Shown here piece after piece: positions 22,777 to 34,500 of a stretch of 64,000 nt of DNA. Origin of the DNA: Parascedosporium putredinis. Taxonomy: Eukaryota; Ascomycota; Sordariomycetes; Microascales; Microascaceae. The translations under genes and the position numbers were made by a program. The stretch spans positions 310,001-374,000 of the forward strand of contig CASHTG010000015.1 of the NCBI GenBank assembly GCA_949357655.1, given 5' to 3'. The notes beneath the pieces are model-generated. The model saw only the letters and a program-made list of their open reading frames with translations, was not told the origin of the DNA and ran no database searches. The first letter of the stretch is position 1, and the number at the start of each line of letters is the position of its first letter.

Positions 22777-24562
22777 GTGTGTAGCCAGCGATTTCCAGAC
22801 GGGTAATGAGATTGTGTGTTGCGTTGCTAGCTGACACCTTGACCAAGTGAAATGTTCTCACTGTCCAAGGGAAATAGGACACAGCACTAACACTTCTCCC
22901 AAGGGAATTCTGGGAAGGGCAATATGTGGAGGAAAATGAATAAAGAGGAGAGAAATGGAGATGAATAAAAGAAGAAAATTGGGGAGGGGAGAAGGCATTC
23001 ATCGGTGAATCCATATAGGTCTAAGGATTTACACGAAGGAAGGGCGTCAAACGGACGACCACGCGCACACCGACCACCACACAGTGGTTTTGTTCATATC
23101 CACCCCCACCCTCCCCCAGCGCCTCGCGAGGAGAGCAAGTTTTTAGTAGGGAAAGGTGTCAATGAAAACTAATATTGAAGTTTTTGCCCTGCCGTGCAAC
23201 TTGGCCTGGACCTGATGTCTGCGTCCCATCTCTGCTCGAGGGAGGCTCCACACTTCGTCTCACCAATCGGGGCGCAAAGCGATAGCGTCGATGGGGAAGA
23301 AGGCATTATCCGACCTGTACTTTTTCAAGTTCTTTTATGATTGACGTGGCTCAGATCACTGCGTAGGTCCCCTATAGATGCAGGATCTCGAAAGATTTTA
23401 GGTGACAAAGACAAGAAAGCCGCATCGTTCAAACCGACCCGCCCGCCTCCCGCACAATGGAGGTAAACTTGGCAACATTGAATGATCCGCTTGTGCAAGT
23501 AGAGAGTACTCGCGCCACCCCCTCCGTAGCAGTAGCCGTGGGGGTACTTGATTCCCAAGGGGGAATTAAACACAGTTATAAAATCCTTTTTTTCTTGATA
23601 CCCTATACCTCCCTGTTGACATCTCCTATCTTGTCAAGAAGTTATAAAGGTATAGGGGAGTCGAAGCCTGTTTTCTGGTAATATACGAGCGTCTGTTTCA
23701 GGGTAGTTTTTATATTAGATGAACCATTACATTGTACATGTAGCGTCTCCAGTACTACCGTGAGTGAGGACATGCGTGGACTGGACGACGGTTTCAGGTC
23801 CGGTGTGCTCAAATGTTGACATGGACGAGGCAAAGGCGGGAATGAGGCACAAGGCGGCTGGTTGATTGTGGATGGAAAGGATGGAGAGGCATGTCACCGC
23901 AGATGCAATCATTGGATGACACGGAGTGGATTAAATGAAGCGGGACACACCTTTCACGAAACCTACCTGAGGCATCAGCCGCATCAGCATAACTGAAGGC
24001 TACATGTATAAACCCCTAACAACAGCTTCTATAATATTTAGCATCTCACTAGTCTAGTTATCATTGATCAGTTATTCATATACCCCTAGCCTTCTATCAG
24101 TACCTCTACTAGCATAATTCTATTATAAACCCAAATATCCTTAATAGCCGTTGTAGGTGTAGCCCGTTGGGCTTATACCTGAGCGATTACTTGTCTCGTC
24201 CACCCTCACCTAAAACCTCAACGCTTGCCCCCCCCCGCATCTTTCGCCTTACAATCTTAGACTTAGAACCCGTGGTCAAGAAAGCCTTTCAACTCCCTGA
24301 CTACTACAAAATCCGATTCTTTTTTCTCTCTTTCTTTTGTTGCGATCAGCTGTGCTATCATTTCCCCGCCCATGTGCGATTGCGCGAATTCCATCATCCT
24401 ATCAGCGAAAGGAGAATGAAAATGGGGTTTCCGGGCACGGCTCCATTGTGCAAAGGAGCCACACCGGCACTATCCCAGATGTTCGATCAATACTCGTTCC
24501 CCGAGGCAATTCCTCGAGGCGATAAACACCATTGAATCGGCGACCTTCATTCGCTTACCGTC
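22777..24562. other. Intergenic with AT-rich patch
   Basis: No gene seen. A stretch at about 23,995-24,145 is markedly AT-rich and TpA-rich compared with its surroundings. Confidence 0.5.
23995..24145. repeat. AT-rich, TpA-rich patch (possible RIP remnant)
   Basis: About 150 bp with many TA steps and few CG steps, within GC-balanced DNA. In Pezizomycotina this pattern is typical of repeats mutated by RIP (C to T). It is too short to assign to an element family. Confidence 0.35.
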
Positions 24563-26219
24563 CTATTGGAACATGTTTAAAAATAGGTCATCATAGTCTA
24601 TTTCGTCGTCACCAATCTCCAAGTTATGCGTTGGAGCCTCATCCTGCCCTCCCACGCCGAGCACAGATTCTGATGTCTCTGCTGTGGCCTCGAGAGCCGG
24701 GGATGGCCCGAGAATATCATCCGTGCTCTCAGACGGAGTTGCGGGGCTTACGGTATCCAAGGGCTCGACGTCGTTGACCCCGACTTCATCGTCTTGTCGG
24801 ATAATCGCCTGGACGATTTCAAGGATGCGGCGGATGGTGGTTTCTCTCGGGTCGAACAAGGCCAGGATATCGCCCAGTCTCCCGGGTAATTGATCCAGCA
24901 TCCTTGCGCTAATCTTTGGGCCTCGGACGGTTCCGGATCATAATCTGGCAGGTCGGGTCAGCCCCACTTCCCCACATAGCTTTTCTCAGATAAAAAAAAA
25001 GAAAAAAGATCCCTGCCGAATGATACTCACAAGGTGAAGGAATGTTGGACGTCTCGCCAAAGAGAATCCGGTACATGGCCCGCCATCTCATGGCGCAAGT
25101 CCCGTCCTGCCGCCCAGACCGTCTGCGCAATCGGGCCCACTGATCAGGTGTGTACCCGTGGCAAGAACCGGGTTCGAGGCTCTGGGGCTCGCAGGCGGGG
25201 GTCTGGCGGGCATGGACGCCGAGCTGGTCGACATTGTCAAACTCTCCCTGACACCGTTGACACGTGGGCCGCCCCTTGTGCGTCCTTCTAATATGGTCCC
25301 TATATTCCCGAAATAAGAATGATTAGTCATGTTCTCGACGACGTCTCTCGTCTCCCTAGTCACGTACTTAAATCGGCGGTAGTTATCCCATCCGCCATTC
25401 CGTCCGCATCTTTTAAATCGGATCGGATCCCGTTGATAATAGGGGCACACGAGCTTCTTTAAGCCCCCTTGAGGGCTCCTGTCGTCCGGAGGAAAACCTC
25501 TGCGTTCGTCGCCGCCGTCGCCGCCTTCCTCGTCCTCGCCAAAGCTTCGTCTTCTTTTCCCGCCGCCATTCTTACTCGCGCCCGCCCCTTTCGCGCTATG
25601 GGGTTTGCCGCGCCCGGGTGATGTTGCGCGGGAGACCGACCACCCGATCCGGAATTGGAGGTCAAACCGGCATCGTTGTAGGATACGAGGGGGCGGACGG
25701 CATTCCCGCGAATAAAAATTCCACTGATTCTCCGCAACTCGGAGGTCGGTGGTGGTCATCGTCCCCGTCCGTGCCGGACGCGTGCGGTGCCCAGGGTGGC
25801 GAAAGCTCGGTCTGCCTCGGGCGCTGTGGGCCTCCGACGGAATTGTGGTTGCCAAGTGGGGTAACGGGGCGGGCCTTGAGATGGGTGCGGTCCGAAGGAT
25901 TGCGGAAGGGTGCGGGGCCGGGAAAGTCGCACAGTGTCAATTCCGACAGCGATGGATGATCCTTTGGGCTGGCCACGTGGACGCAGGCGTGATAGACGGC
26001 TAGAAGGAAAACGAGGGTGAAAATAAGGTACATGTCCACGCGATGTGTAAAGCGGTATTCGGCCATTTCAAAAGCCAGCTTGCTATATTCAAAAGACGCA
26101 CATTCTTGGCTACGGTTCCACGAAGGCGGCAATGCCATGGGCACACTCGCATTGAGGATGAACAATGCTTGCGTATCGTCGTCTGTAGGTGTTGGCGCGC
26201 TGCATAGTTGGGGATACAT
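24563..26219 (-). CDS. Fungal C2H2-like finger protein, gene A
   Basis: Same family as gene B, with the full two-finger layout. Exons 26219-25368, 25299-25031 and 24944-24563; about 501 aa. Order: N terminus with a hydrophobic stretch (MYLIFTLVFLLAVYHACVHV), disordered Ser/Gly/Asp/Glu linker, KKLVCPYYQRDPIRFKRC (Cys about 259), RRFKDHIRRTHK with the H-x4-H pair, then CQRC...H...C (TCQRCQGEFDNVDQLGVHAR), a TPDQWARLRRRSG segment, RWRAMYRILF, IPSPYYDPEP and a C-terminal helix plus acidic tail. Both introns sit at the same place and phase as in gene B: phase 2 just before the RxH helix, phase 1 after a Pro. Three bases are missing (runs at 25689-25693, 25600-25603 and 24904-24905, + coordinates). 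The hydrophobic stretch ends in TTCCTTCTAG and might be a very short intron instead of a membrane segment. The start is the first ATG of the open frame. Confidence 0.7.
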
Positions 26220-27723
26220 ACTCTCCTTTGTTCAAGCGAATGGGGAGAAGAGAAGAAGAATATGATTTAAAAATAAACAAAAAGGGAAGAAAGAACCACC
26301 ACCGGCGTCTTTGTACTCTCTTTATCGGATCTTTTCAAATCGGCGTGTTGTTGGAGGGAGGGGCAGGGTAAGAGCGGGTCTTGGAAGGGGGATATCGCGC
26401 TGGAAGGGATAGGCGACGAAAAAGGTAGGGAAGATTGGAAAGGTGAAGAATAGGAAAAGAAGAGAGAAAAGCTTTAGCTAATAGCAAGTGATGGGCATAT
26501 ATTGGGGGCGTATAGTAGGCCGTGAGCCAACAACAAAAGGAGAAGAAAAGAGAGAGAGGAGGCCGGCTTTTATCTATTGCTGCAAGTGAAGTATGGCGAA
26601 AATCCCAGCTTTCCCGCTGTGGAGGGGTTCGCGTGGCATGGTCAGTACTCGATACAGAAAAAGCATTTGCGCAAAATGAGAGGCCTCAAGCTTTGTTCCC
26701 AGAACAGCCACCCAATGGCATGGATCTCGTACCTCGGTACACAGTGTTCAATTCCAATATGAGCACGATTGCCGGCCAGGTCCTGCATTGCCTAGAGAAT
26801 GGGCCCTGTTGCAAGATAACGCACCGTGGCGCTCACGTAAACTTGTCCCTGTGCCTGAGCACCTTCCCAGCCAAGCCAAGCCAGCTTCGTATCCGTCCTT
26901 CCACTACAGAAATCAATGAAAGCTGTTGAGCTTTTTCTCCAAAGTGGGCAGGCACCTTGGTAATAGCCTCAAGAGTTGTCTTCGTTATCCTAAGGACAAC
27001 TTCATCTTCTCTGCGCACCTTGGCACCAACAGAAAAGCGAAACAAGATTAAAAAAACAAGATATATGGTCCTGCCGTCGTCTTGCGTACCGCAGCTCCCA
27101 AAACCTTTAGCCACAGTTCCTCATATGGAAGCTCTCGCTCGATCGCTCGAAGTCGGGGCCGAGGAACGTGGGCGGGGAACGTTCCCAGTCACAGATCGAT
27201 CTCGCAGGCCCCGTGCATGCAGACCCCATCTCCGAGTCGCGGATTAGGAACGGCCACAGCTGTGCGAAAAAGGGGGTGGAGTTTTGCAAACCCATCGCGC
27301 GCGCTGGACGGTAACATGGGGGAACGGCAGACTCCGTCTGCGCACAATCAGCGCGCAAGGTAGCCCGGTCGCCTCAGAAGAACGAATTGTCCAGATACCT
27401 AATCCCTACCATTTGCGCACCAGACGATCGGGGATCGAACTCGTGCCAGTTGGGGAAAACAAAAAAGAAAAGAAGAAAGAAAAAAGGAAAGGATGAAAGA
27501 AAAGTATATAAATAATCAAGTGAGTCTTGTCTCCAATCTCTTGCTTTGGCATGTCCCATCAGTCCATCAGTCCATCAGTGCAAGCCCTCGCAGTCAAACT
27601 TGGCAAACAAAACCACTTACAACGGACTATCCTCTCCATCTTTGGCCTAAGTCCAAGCCTTGAGCGAACTGCACGTGCAGCTAAGCAACTTCAAGTTTGA
27701 ACTGCTCTCAACATTGCATCATC
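26220..27723. other. Intergenic
   Basis: Promoter side of both gene A (-) and the small orphan gene (+). Purine-rich on + at 26,230-26,570, consistent with a pyrimidine-rich leader for gene A on the minus strand. A TACCTCGGTAC motif occurs at 26730-26740. No gene seen. Confidence 0.5.
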
Positions 27724-28285
27724 ATGGAAGGATATCTCACACAGAGGCCTGCTCCATTACAGGCCCGTCAAGAAGATACCCGGGATGAGTAAGTATCGTA
27801 AATCTTTCCGGTGTCTTGGTGGACGTTTCTTTTCTTTTTTTTTTTTTGCTTTTTTTTACTTCACTTTTACTTCATTTCCATTTCCATTTCCATTTCCATT
27901 TCCATTTTCTTTTTACATGGATGGATCAATCGATGCCAACCATAATCATATTTGTCAGCCCTCGTTCTGTCCGCAACCACCTTGACCTTACCGAGATCAA
28001 CCTGTTTCCATAATTCCATTCAAACTAACTAGTTTTTATGGCCTTAGTCCCGCATGCTCAGACTCGGAGCGCATTCAACGTGCAAACGCCTTCCTTTTGG
28101 CAGACGTCCCCATCTCCGAGAGACTCATCGCCTCGACTTACAGTGAAGGGCCTCACAAGGGTACGGGGCAGCGTGAGAGAGCCCTGGCTGAGATGATGGA
28201 GGGGCTCGTCAAGGTAGCCAGACCAGCGCGGGAAAAGACGCGTTCAAGACAAACCCCCAAAAATACCGAGAAGCCACACATCTAG
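27724..28285 (+). CDS. Small two-exon orphan protein
   Basis: Exons 27724-27788 and 28048-28285 give a 100-aa protein. The 259-bp intron has a GTAAGT donor, a CTAAC branch-like motif shortly before the acceptor, a T-rich tract and an acceptor TTAG; phase 2 closes exactly and the joined frame is open to TAG. The protein begins MEGYLTQRPAPLQARQEDTR and continues with an amphipathic, charged region (ERIQRANAFLLADVPISERL, RERALAEMMEGLVKVARPAR) and a basic tail. I do not recognise a domain, signal peptide or membrane segment. The correctly phased intron and helix-like composition are the reasons to call it; no homologue is known to me. Confidence 0.5.
27872..27907. repeat. CATTTC hexamer repeat inside an intron
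   Basis: About six units of (CATTTC)n after a T-rich run, lying wholly within the intron of the small orphan gene. Confidence 0.85.
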
Positions 28286-29068
28286 ATGTAACTCCGGAGG
28301 GGTGGATCTTTCCTTCGGTATCGATTGATTGGATGCCCCGTATGAGGGCGTGGCTGGCCCGCATGGTACATCTACGTCATGGGGATATGGGAGAGGGGTT
28401 TGGAGGTGGAGGAAGCTCAAGGCTTGGTTGATGGCAGGGGTGGGGTTTGCTTTTCGTAACAGTTCTAGGCTTGCAAATTGTGCTACAACCATCTTAAGAC
28501 TGTCGCCAAGGTAGAGCTTTCTAGATCCTGTAAGCCGTACTATTCCCCCTGGCCCCAAGTCAAGAGCGTTCGGTTTGATTCTTGAGAAGGGGCACGGGCG
28601 GATGACGACTTCTTATGTCGGAGATCAATCATTTCCATCATGACGCTACTGCATAGAACTCGACCGGACGGGGGGCACACGAAGTGGGCTCGAGGCCAAG
28701 CTTGCTTCACCAATTGAAGGCTAAAGGAACCACGCCTGTACAGCATAGGGCTGGAACGTTTTACGTCGAGACCTGGCCGGCTCTAGGAACATTGAAGCAA
28801 GCCCCAGTTCGCCAATCGAGAGGGAACAGGCTGGCCTGGTATCATCTTCAGCTAATTGGCTTAGACCTGGTGGGTTGATCGTCCCTCACCAATGAGCACT
28901 TGAGCTTTCATGCCTCACCAGGCGCATTTTGGTGGCAGAAGGGTGACCCCTCAGGCCCTGAGCCAGAATTGTTGAACAGACGACGCCACAATTGATTGAT
29001 CCACAGTTCGAGGTACCTCAGCAATCAATGATACATAGTAGCTCTTGTTGAGTCCCGTGATAGTTCAT

Positions 29069-29116
29069 GGTTGGCAAGGTTGGCTGGGAAGGGCGACCCA
29101 ACCAACCTTGCCAACC
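29069..29116. repeat. Perfect 15-bp inverted repeat
   Basis: Arms GGTTGGCAAGGTTGG (29069-29083) and its exact complement (29102-29116), separated by 18 bp. It could form a stem-loop, or be the footprint of a small inverted-repeat element; no transposase or target duplication is evident. Confidence 0.75.
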
Positions 29117-29469
29117 AAGCATTTGAACGCTCGTATATTTGGCTCAAGCACCTAGGCCCGCGAGCTCATCGGTACATTATCAATGTAGGCGGACTGAATC
29201 ACGAGCGTTGGACCAGCACGGACGGAGCGAGTCGCCGTGGAAAACAAAGCCCGCTTTCTTTTGTTCTCTCCCCGCCCGCAAGGCTCCCCAACCGTTTTCG
29301 ATTTTCGTCCTTGTTTGACCCTTGAGGCTTTCCCTTTGCCTTCTTCTTCTAAAGTGTAGACTTTCTTCAAGCTTCTCCTCTCTCTAGACGTCATCGCTTA
29401 TATATATTCTTTAAAGAGCGGCGAAAAACCATGTGAGACCCATTCCTCCCCTCCATTTATCTTTTCTAT

Positions 29470-29473
29470 CTTT

Positions 29474-29504
<31 letters not shown>

Positions 29505-29530
29505 CTTTTTTTCTTCTTTTTTCTTTTTAT
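29470..29530. repeat. T/C-rich low-complexity run
   Basis: (TTTTC)n-like tract of about 60 bp; no gene assigned. Confidence 0.85.
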
Positions 29531-31519
29531 TTGGGGGCTTTGCCCGCTACCCGCTATCGTCGTCAGCCAGCTTAGCAGTCAAGAGCAATGATGCAATGAT
29601 GCAGAGGAGGGACCGAATCTTTGGAGCAACAGGTTGGAGCTTGACCTGGAGCTGGAAGCTGGACCTGGGGTCGGTCTCACGCCAATGTAGCTCAGGGGTC
29701 CTGTCCCACAGAGAGCGCTCAAGCCTTGGGTTCCAGCGCCGCCATTCGGCTGAAAAACAAATGCTGCTGCCTGATAGTCCGGACGAGACAAGTTGGCGGA
29801 ATATTCTTGAACAGGCGATTCGAGTTGGGGAAAAGCAAAAAAAACCCCGAAATGGCTGGCCCATTCACACCCCCAGCTTCCCTAGCGAGCACACCACTTG
29901 CTCCGGAAAATGGCACTCATGGGCTTGCCGGCACCCCCTGCCCGCCATGCCAAAGCAAAATAAGCAACCATGACAGCCCTGGGATAAACAGGGTTCAGCT
30001 CAAACAGCAGCTAAATTAGAAGCGCGCCTAGAGAACTAGAGAATCGGACTGCAGCGATTCGTAGTGTTCCGTTCATATAAGAGAGCACTGAGGTGGGAGA
30101 TAGATTTTCCTGTCAACACGATAAACATAGCAAACTAGTAGAATGAATACTTCATCCACGCCGTGGAATGGTTACTTTGAACGAGTCTCATCGACCGACG
30201 ATAAAGTTCAGTCCTGTTATGTTTTTGTTTTTAGGGGTTCCTTTGTTTTCCTAGGAGAAAAGGCAAGGAGCAAGGAAACAAAGAGAGAGAGGGAAGAAGG
30301 TACAAACACCCCCTTTCCCCCTTAGTGCAATGCCATTCCCGTTCGTATTCGTACAGCGTGGCGACGCTAACAGCGTCGAGCTCGAGAACCAGTTTCGGTA
30401 GAGTTGGTAGCTCATTCCATCCATCGGTATCAAGGTTCATCTCTAACAGATAGAACGACGTGATGGGATCAAGCCCATGAAGAGTCTGAACCCCCGCTCG
30501 TCCATCTACCCAGTGCCGCTCTCCTCCGGGGTTTTAACAAGGATAACACGCCAATCCATCCAATGGCCGTAAAGGCCGCTCGAAAATTCCAGCCGCCCCA
30601 TGCAGTTAATGTTGACCTGACTTGTGTCTCAGCCACCTCCTCGTGGGCGTGGCTTTTAAAAGTAAGTATACCGAGGTATGCAAGAGAAAGCTTTTGCTTT
30701 TGGCAAGTAGCAGGCCGTCCTTGACGTCGGTACACTCAACCAACGTCTGGTTCTGCAAGATCTATCCAGGATGGGAGCAAATAGCCCCTTCCCTGGGCAC
30801 AGCACTAATAATCCGACGGCCGAAATTTTCAAAGCAAGGTGAGAGGTGGTTATAGTATACATGTACATCCGGTATACATCCATCTCAAGTCCTAAGCGTT
30901 CCGAGCCGCCGCCACAGAGCGACTCGAATATCTCCCCTAGTTTGCCTACATGTCTTTATTCGGTACACATCTGTCATGTAACCTAGCCGATGCAGGGTAG
31001 CTAATCCACATTCACAGCTACATATAGCGAGAGTGAGATGTTGATATGAAGAAAAGTAATTTTCATTAAAACGCAGATGGGGGAAAAAGGAGAGATTAGA
31101 AAAAAGAAAAGAAGACAAGCCCGTTATGGTCATACGAAGATTCCCCCATTTCCATCACATTCGTAAGAAGGGTCGGGCCACACGAGCATGAGATTGCCCC
31201 CATCCATTGTGCAATTCTTTTTCTTTTTGGTACAACCCATCCTTATCCTCATGAAAATCCACACGTTTTTGGAAAAGCAAATCAAGGCAATCGAAAGAAA
31301 AATCAAAAGGGTTCAAAAATCAAAAATCAAAAACACTCTGCTTCCATGCTGCCGTGTTCCCTCAGAGCGAGGGTTTCCCACCATCGCAATCGTCACTGCT
31401 CATCGAAACCGGTTCCGTGGCATGGCAGACGGCCGACGGCGTCACCTCACGCTGCTGAGGGTAATAATACAGGGGATGGGGAATGCCAACGCTGCTGCGC
31501 CCCATACTGGCCTAGTCCC

Positions 31520-34500
31520 CTAAAACCCGAACCCAGTAAGCTGCGGCGCGAAGCCGTTCGTCTGCTGGTACGGCATCGGGGACGGCGAGGGCTGGCCCAT
31601 GGCACCGCCGGGGCCAGCGGTGATCATGAGACGACCTGTGCCGAGAATGGGAGCCGAGTCATCCGCCGTCTCCTGCTCCTTCTCCTTGGCCTTGCGGGCC
31701 TCGTTGTCCGCCTTTAGGGTCGCAAGCTCCTTGGTCTGCTGGCTCAACATGTTGATCATGTAGGGCATCGTGAAATCGTTGAGGCCGTGGCGCCACGAGA
31801 GCTCCAGGATAAGGTCAGGTCGAAGAAGATCGTAGCAGGCATAGAGCATGCCGACGTAGCATTCGCGGCTGCCAATATCGACAAACTAGAGCAAAGAGGA
31901 AAAAAAAGTGTTAGTAAATAAGGCAGAGAAAGAGAGAGGTGGGGGAATGGAAAAACGTCGTCTCTCGAGGGTGTAAAACGACTTACGTAGCGGATGAGCT
32001 CCTCGACGACGTCGGTCTTGCCCGAAATAGCCGCGGTCTCAATGGCATCCTTGAAGAGCTTGTCTTGCTTCGACAGAGCAATCGACTTCTCCCATCGCTT
32101 GTTCTTGCGGTAGATGCTGGCTGCGATTTGTCGGAAGAAGATGAGGTCGTGCTTCTCCAGCCGGGAGGCCAGGGCCACAGCGTCGTAATTGTCGTAATTC
32201 TCGACCGAGTCCCGGAGCGTCTTGTAGTCCTCCTCTTCGATCAAGAGGTCGTTGATGGCATCGTTGACCGTGCGCTTGTTCTGCGCCTGCACGTTGAGCA
32301 AGAACGGCTTGATCAGGGGCAAATCGTCGAGCTTCTGGAACATCTTGACCACACGGTTGACGTCGATGCGGGCCGTGAGGGACTGGAGGAGATCCGTCAG
32401 GAGCGAAGGGTGCAGCTCGAGGTAGAACTGAATCGCCCGGTAGTAGATTTCCAGGTTGGCCACCTTGACCACCATCTCCTTGAATTGCTGGTGCTCCCAC
32501 GAGTTCTGCGAGTGCTCAATGACCGCCAGAGCCGCATTGTCAAATTCGTCGTAGTGGTAGTAGCAGAACACGAGCTCAGGCCAGAGCTGCGCGTCCTCGC
32601 ACGCCTTGATCAGCTTGGGCATGTTGACACGCGCCCAGAAGAGCTTGAGGTGCTCCATGAGCTTCTCCGGGTGGTACTTGGACAGCGCGATGCCCAGCTC
32701 CGTAAACATTCCCATGTGCGCGCGCTCGAGGCCGAGGCCCTGCTCGAGCAGGTTGATGAGCTCATCAAAGTAGCCATTGTTCTCGTACTGCTTCACGAGC
32801 GTCTGGAGCTGCTCCGCGTCGACAATCAGGTTCAGACCGCAAATCTGCGCTAGACGGAACTCCTTCTTGTTCACACACGCCTCATGCACCTCCTTCCACA
32901 CCTTGATGTTGTTGGCCTTGCGCGCACACTCCACCGCCGCCTGGTAGTCGCCCAGGTGCACCAGCGTCGTGGCAAGCTTGGCCCAGTTGGAGATGCTGGA
33001 GAAGAAGATCTTGGCCGCCTGGAAGAAGCCCTCGGCGTACGCCTTGTCACCCGATTCCTCAATGTTGGCCACGTTGGTACCTCGGAGGAAGTCCTCGAGC
33101 TCGGTGAGCTGGTCGAGGCGCGCGTAGCAGAAGGCAAGAGCCGTGTCGATCGCAGGTTCACGCAGCGTCTTGCGCGCCATGCGGAGGAACTTGATGAGGT
33201 CCTCGTCCTTGCCAGCGTGCACGGCAATCTCAATGACCTCCTCGTAGTTCTTGGGGTCCTCGGCCTTGATGTACGACTCGATGGCGTCGCTCACGCGCAG
33301 GCCGTCAAGCTGCGCCTTTGCGACGGTGCTCCAAACCTCCGACAGGTCCACCTCCTCGGCAAAGGCCTGTGCACGGTCAATGCTAACAACGTTGTCGACG
33401 AGGACACGGACGGCGCCCGAGTTGTCGCCCGTCTTCTTGAAGATCTCAAACGCCTCCTCGTATAGGCCAACGTCGATACAGGCCGACGCAATGTCGGGTG
33501 CGCTGAAGCCGTCAAGACGGTGGATGTAGTCCATTACACGGTTCTTGTCGGCCTTGGCGGCGGTGAAGAGGAGCAGGTTCTGGAGGTTCTGGTTGTCGCT
33601 GAAGGGCGAGGGCTCGAGCACAATCTTCTCCAAGAGCTCGATAAGCTCCACGGGGAGATCAGCCGCGAGGAAGGCCGCGACAGCCTCCGACACCTTGCCA
33701 GGATCGGTCGACTCGGGGACGGCAGTCGAAATGACCTGGTCAACGACGGAGCGTCGGTGAATGTTGTTCTCGCTCAAGACGAACATCCAGAGCTCGCGAT
33801 CGGCGCGGTCCAAAAGGTAACGGGCCTGGGCGCGGTACATGTTGTTCTCGTTGGTCACATTGACGAGCTCAAGGTCGTTTTGGCCCTTGGAGTAGGCAAT
33901 GTACGCCAGGTTGGGGTCGCGCTTCTCGCAGTACTTGCCAACGACAAGGGAGTCATATTGGTCGTTCTCCTTGAGGAACTTCTCGGGGTTGTTGTTGGAG
34001 TCGATGTAGATCTTGGCGAGCGCATTGTACACAGCCTGCTGCTGGTTGCCCGCGGCAAGAGTAGCCTCGAGGAACGGCAAGAGAATCTTGAGACGGTTGC
34101 GGGTCTCGACCTCGGAGACAAGCTCGTCAATGGGCACCGACGCGGGGTTGACGGTGGCGAGGAGCTTCTTGATGATGTCCTCCTCGCAATCCACGTCAAG
34201 GAGGCCGCCAATGACGGCGGGGGTCCGGGCGGGGTTAACGCGCTGGACGTATGACTCGATGGCGTGGAACTGCTTGTTCTGGTAGAGGAAGAGTACAAGG
34301 TCGTGCACAAAGTTGAAGCGGTCGCAGACAATGATGAGGGGAGCTGCTCGGGAAGCTTGGCCTCCTTGAGGAAGTTCTTGACCTTTTCGGGGTTGTAGTG
34401 GTTGCTGTCTCGGCAGATGCGCTCCACTTCGTTGAACTGTCCCAGTTTGGTGGCAGCCTCAATGTACTTGAAGTGCACGTCGGCATCCTCAGAGAGGTTG

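Larger units (their letters stand above)
28286..31519. other. Intergenic, 3.2 kb
   Basis: Downstream of the orphan gene and of clathrin (convergent). It holds a perfect 15-bp inverted repeat (29069-29116), a T/C-rich run at 29,470-29,530 and a TACCGAGGTA motif at 30669-30678. Short ORFs on both strands show no domain. Confidence 0.5.

Noticed and set aside
27415..27455. B-box-like TTCGATCCCC on the minus strand
   Set aside because: No matching A box or foldable tRNA body.
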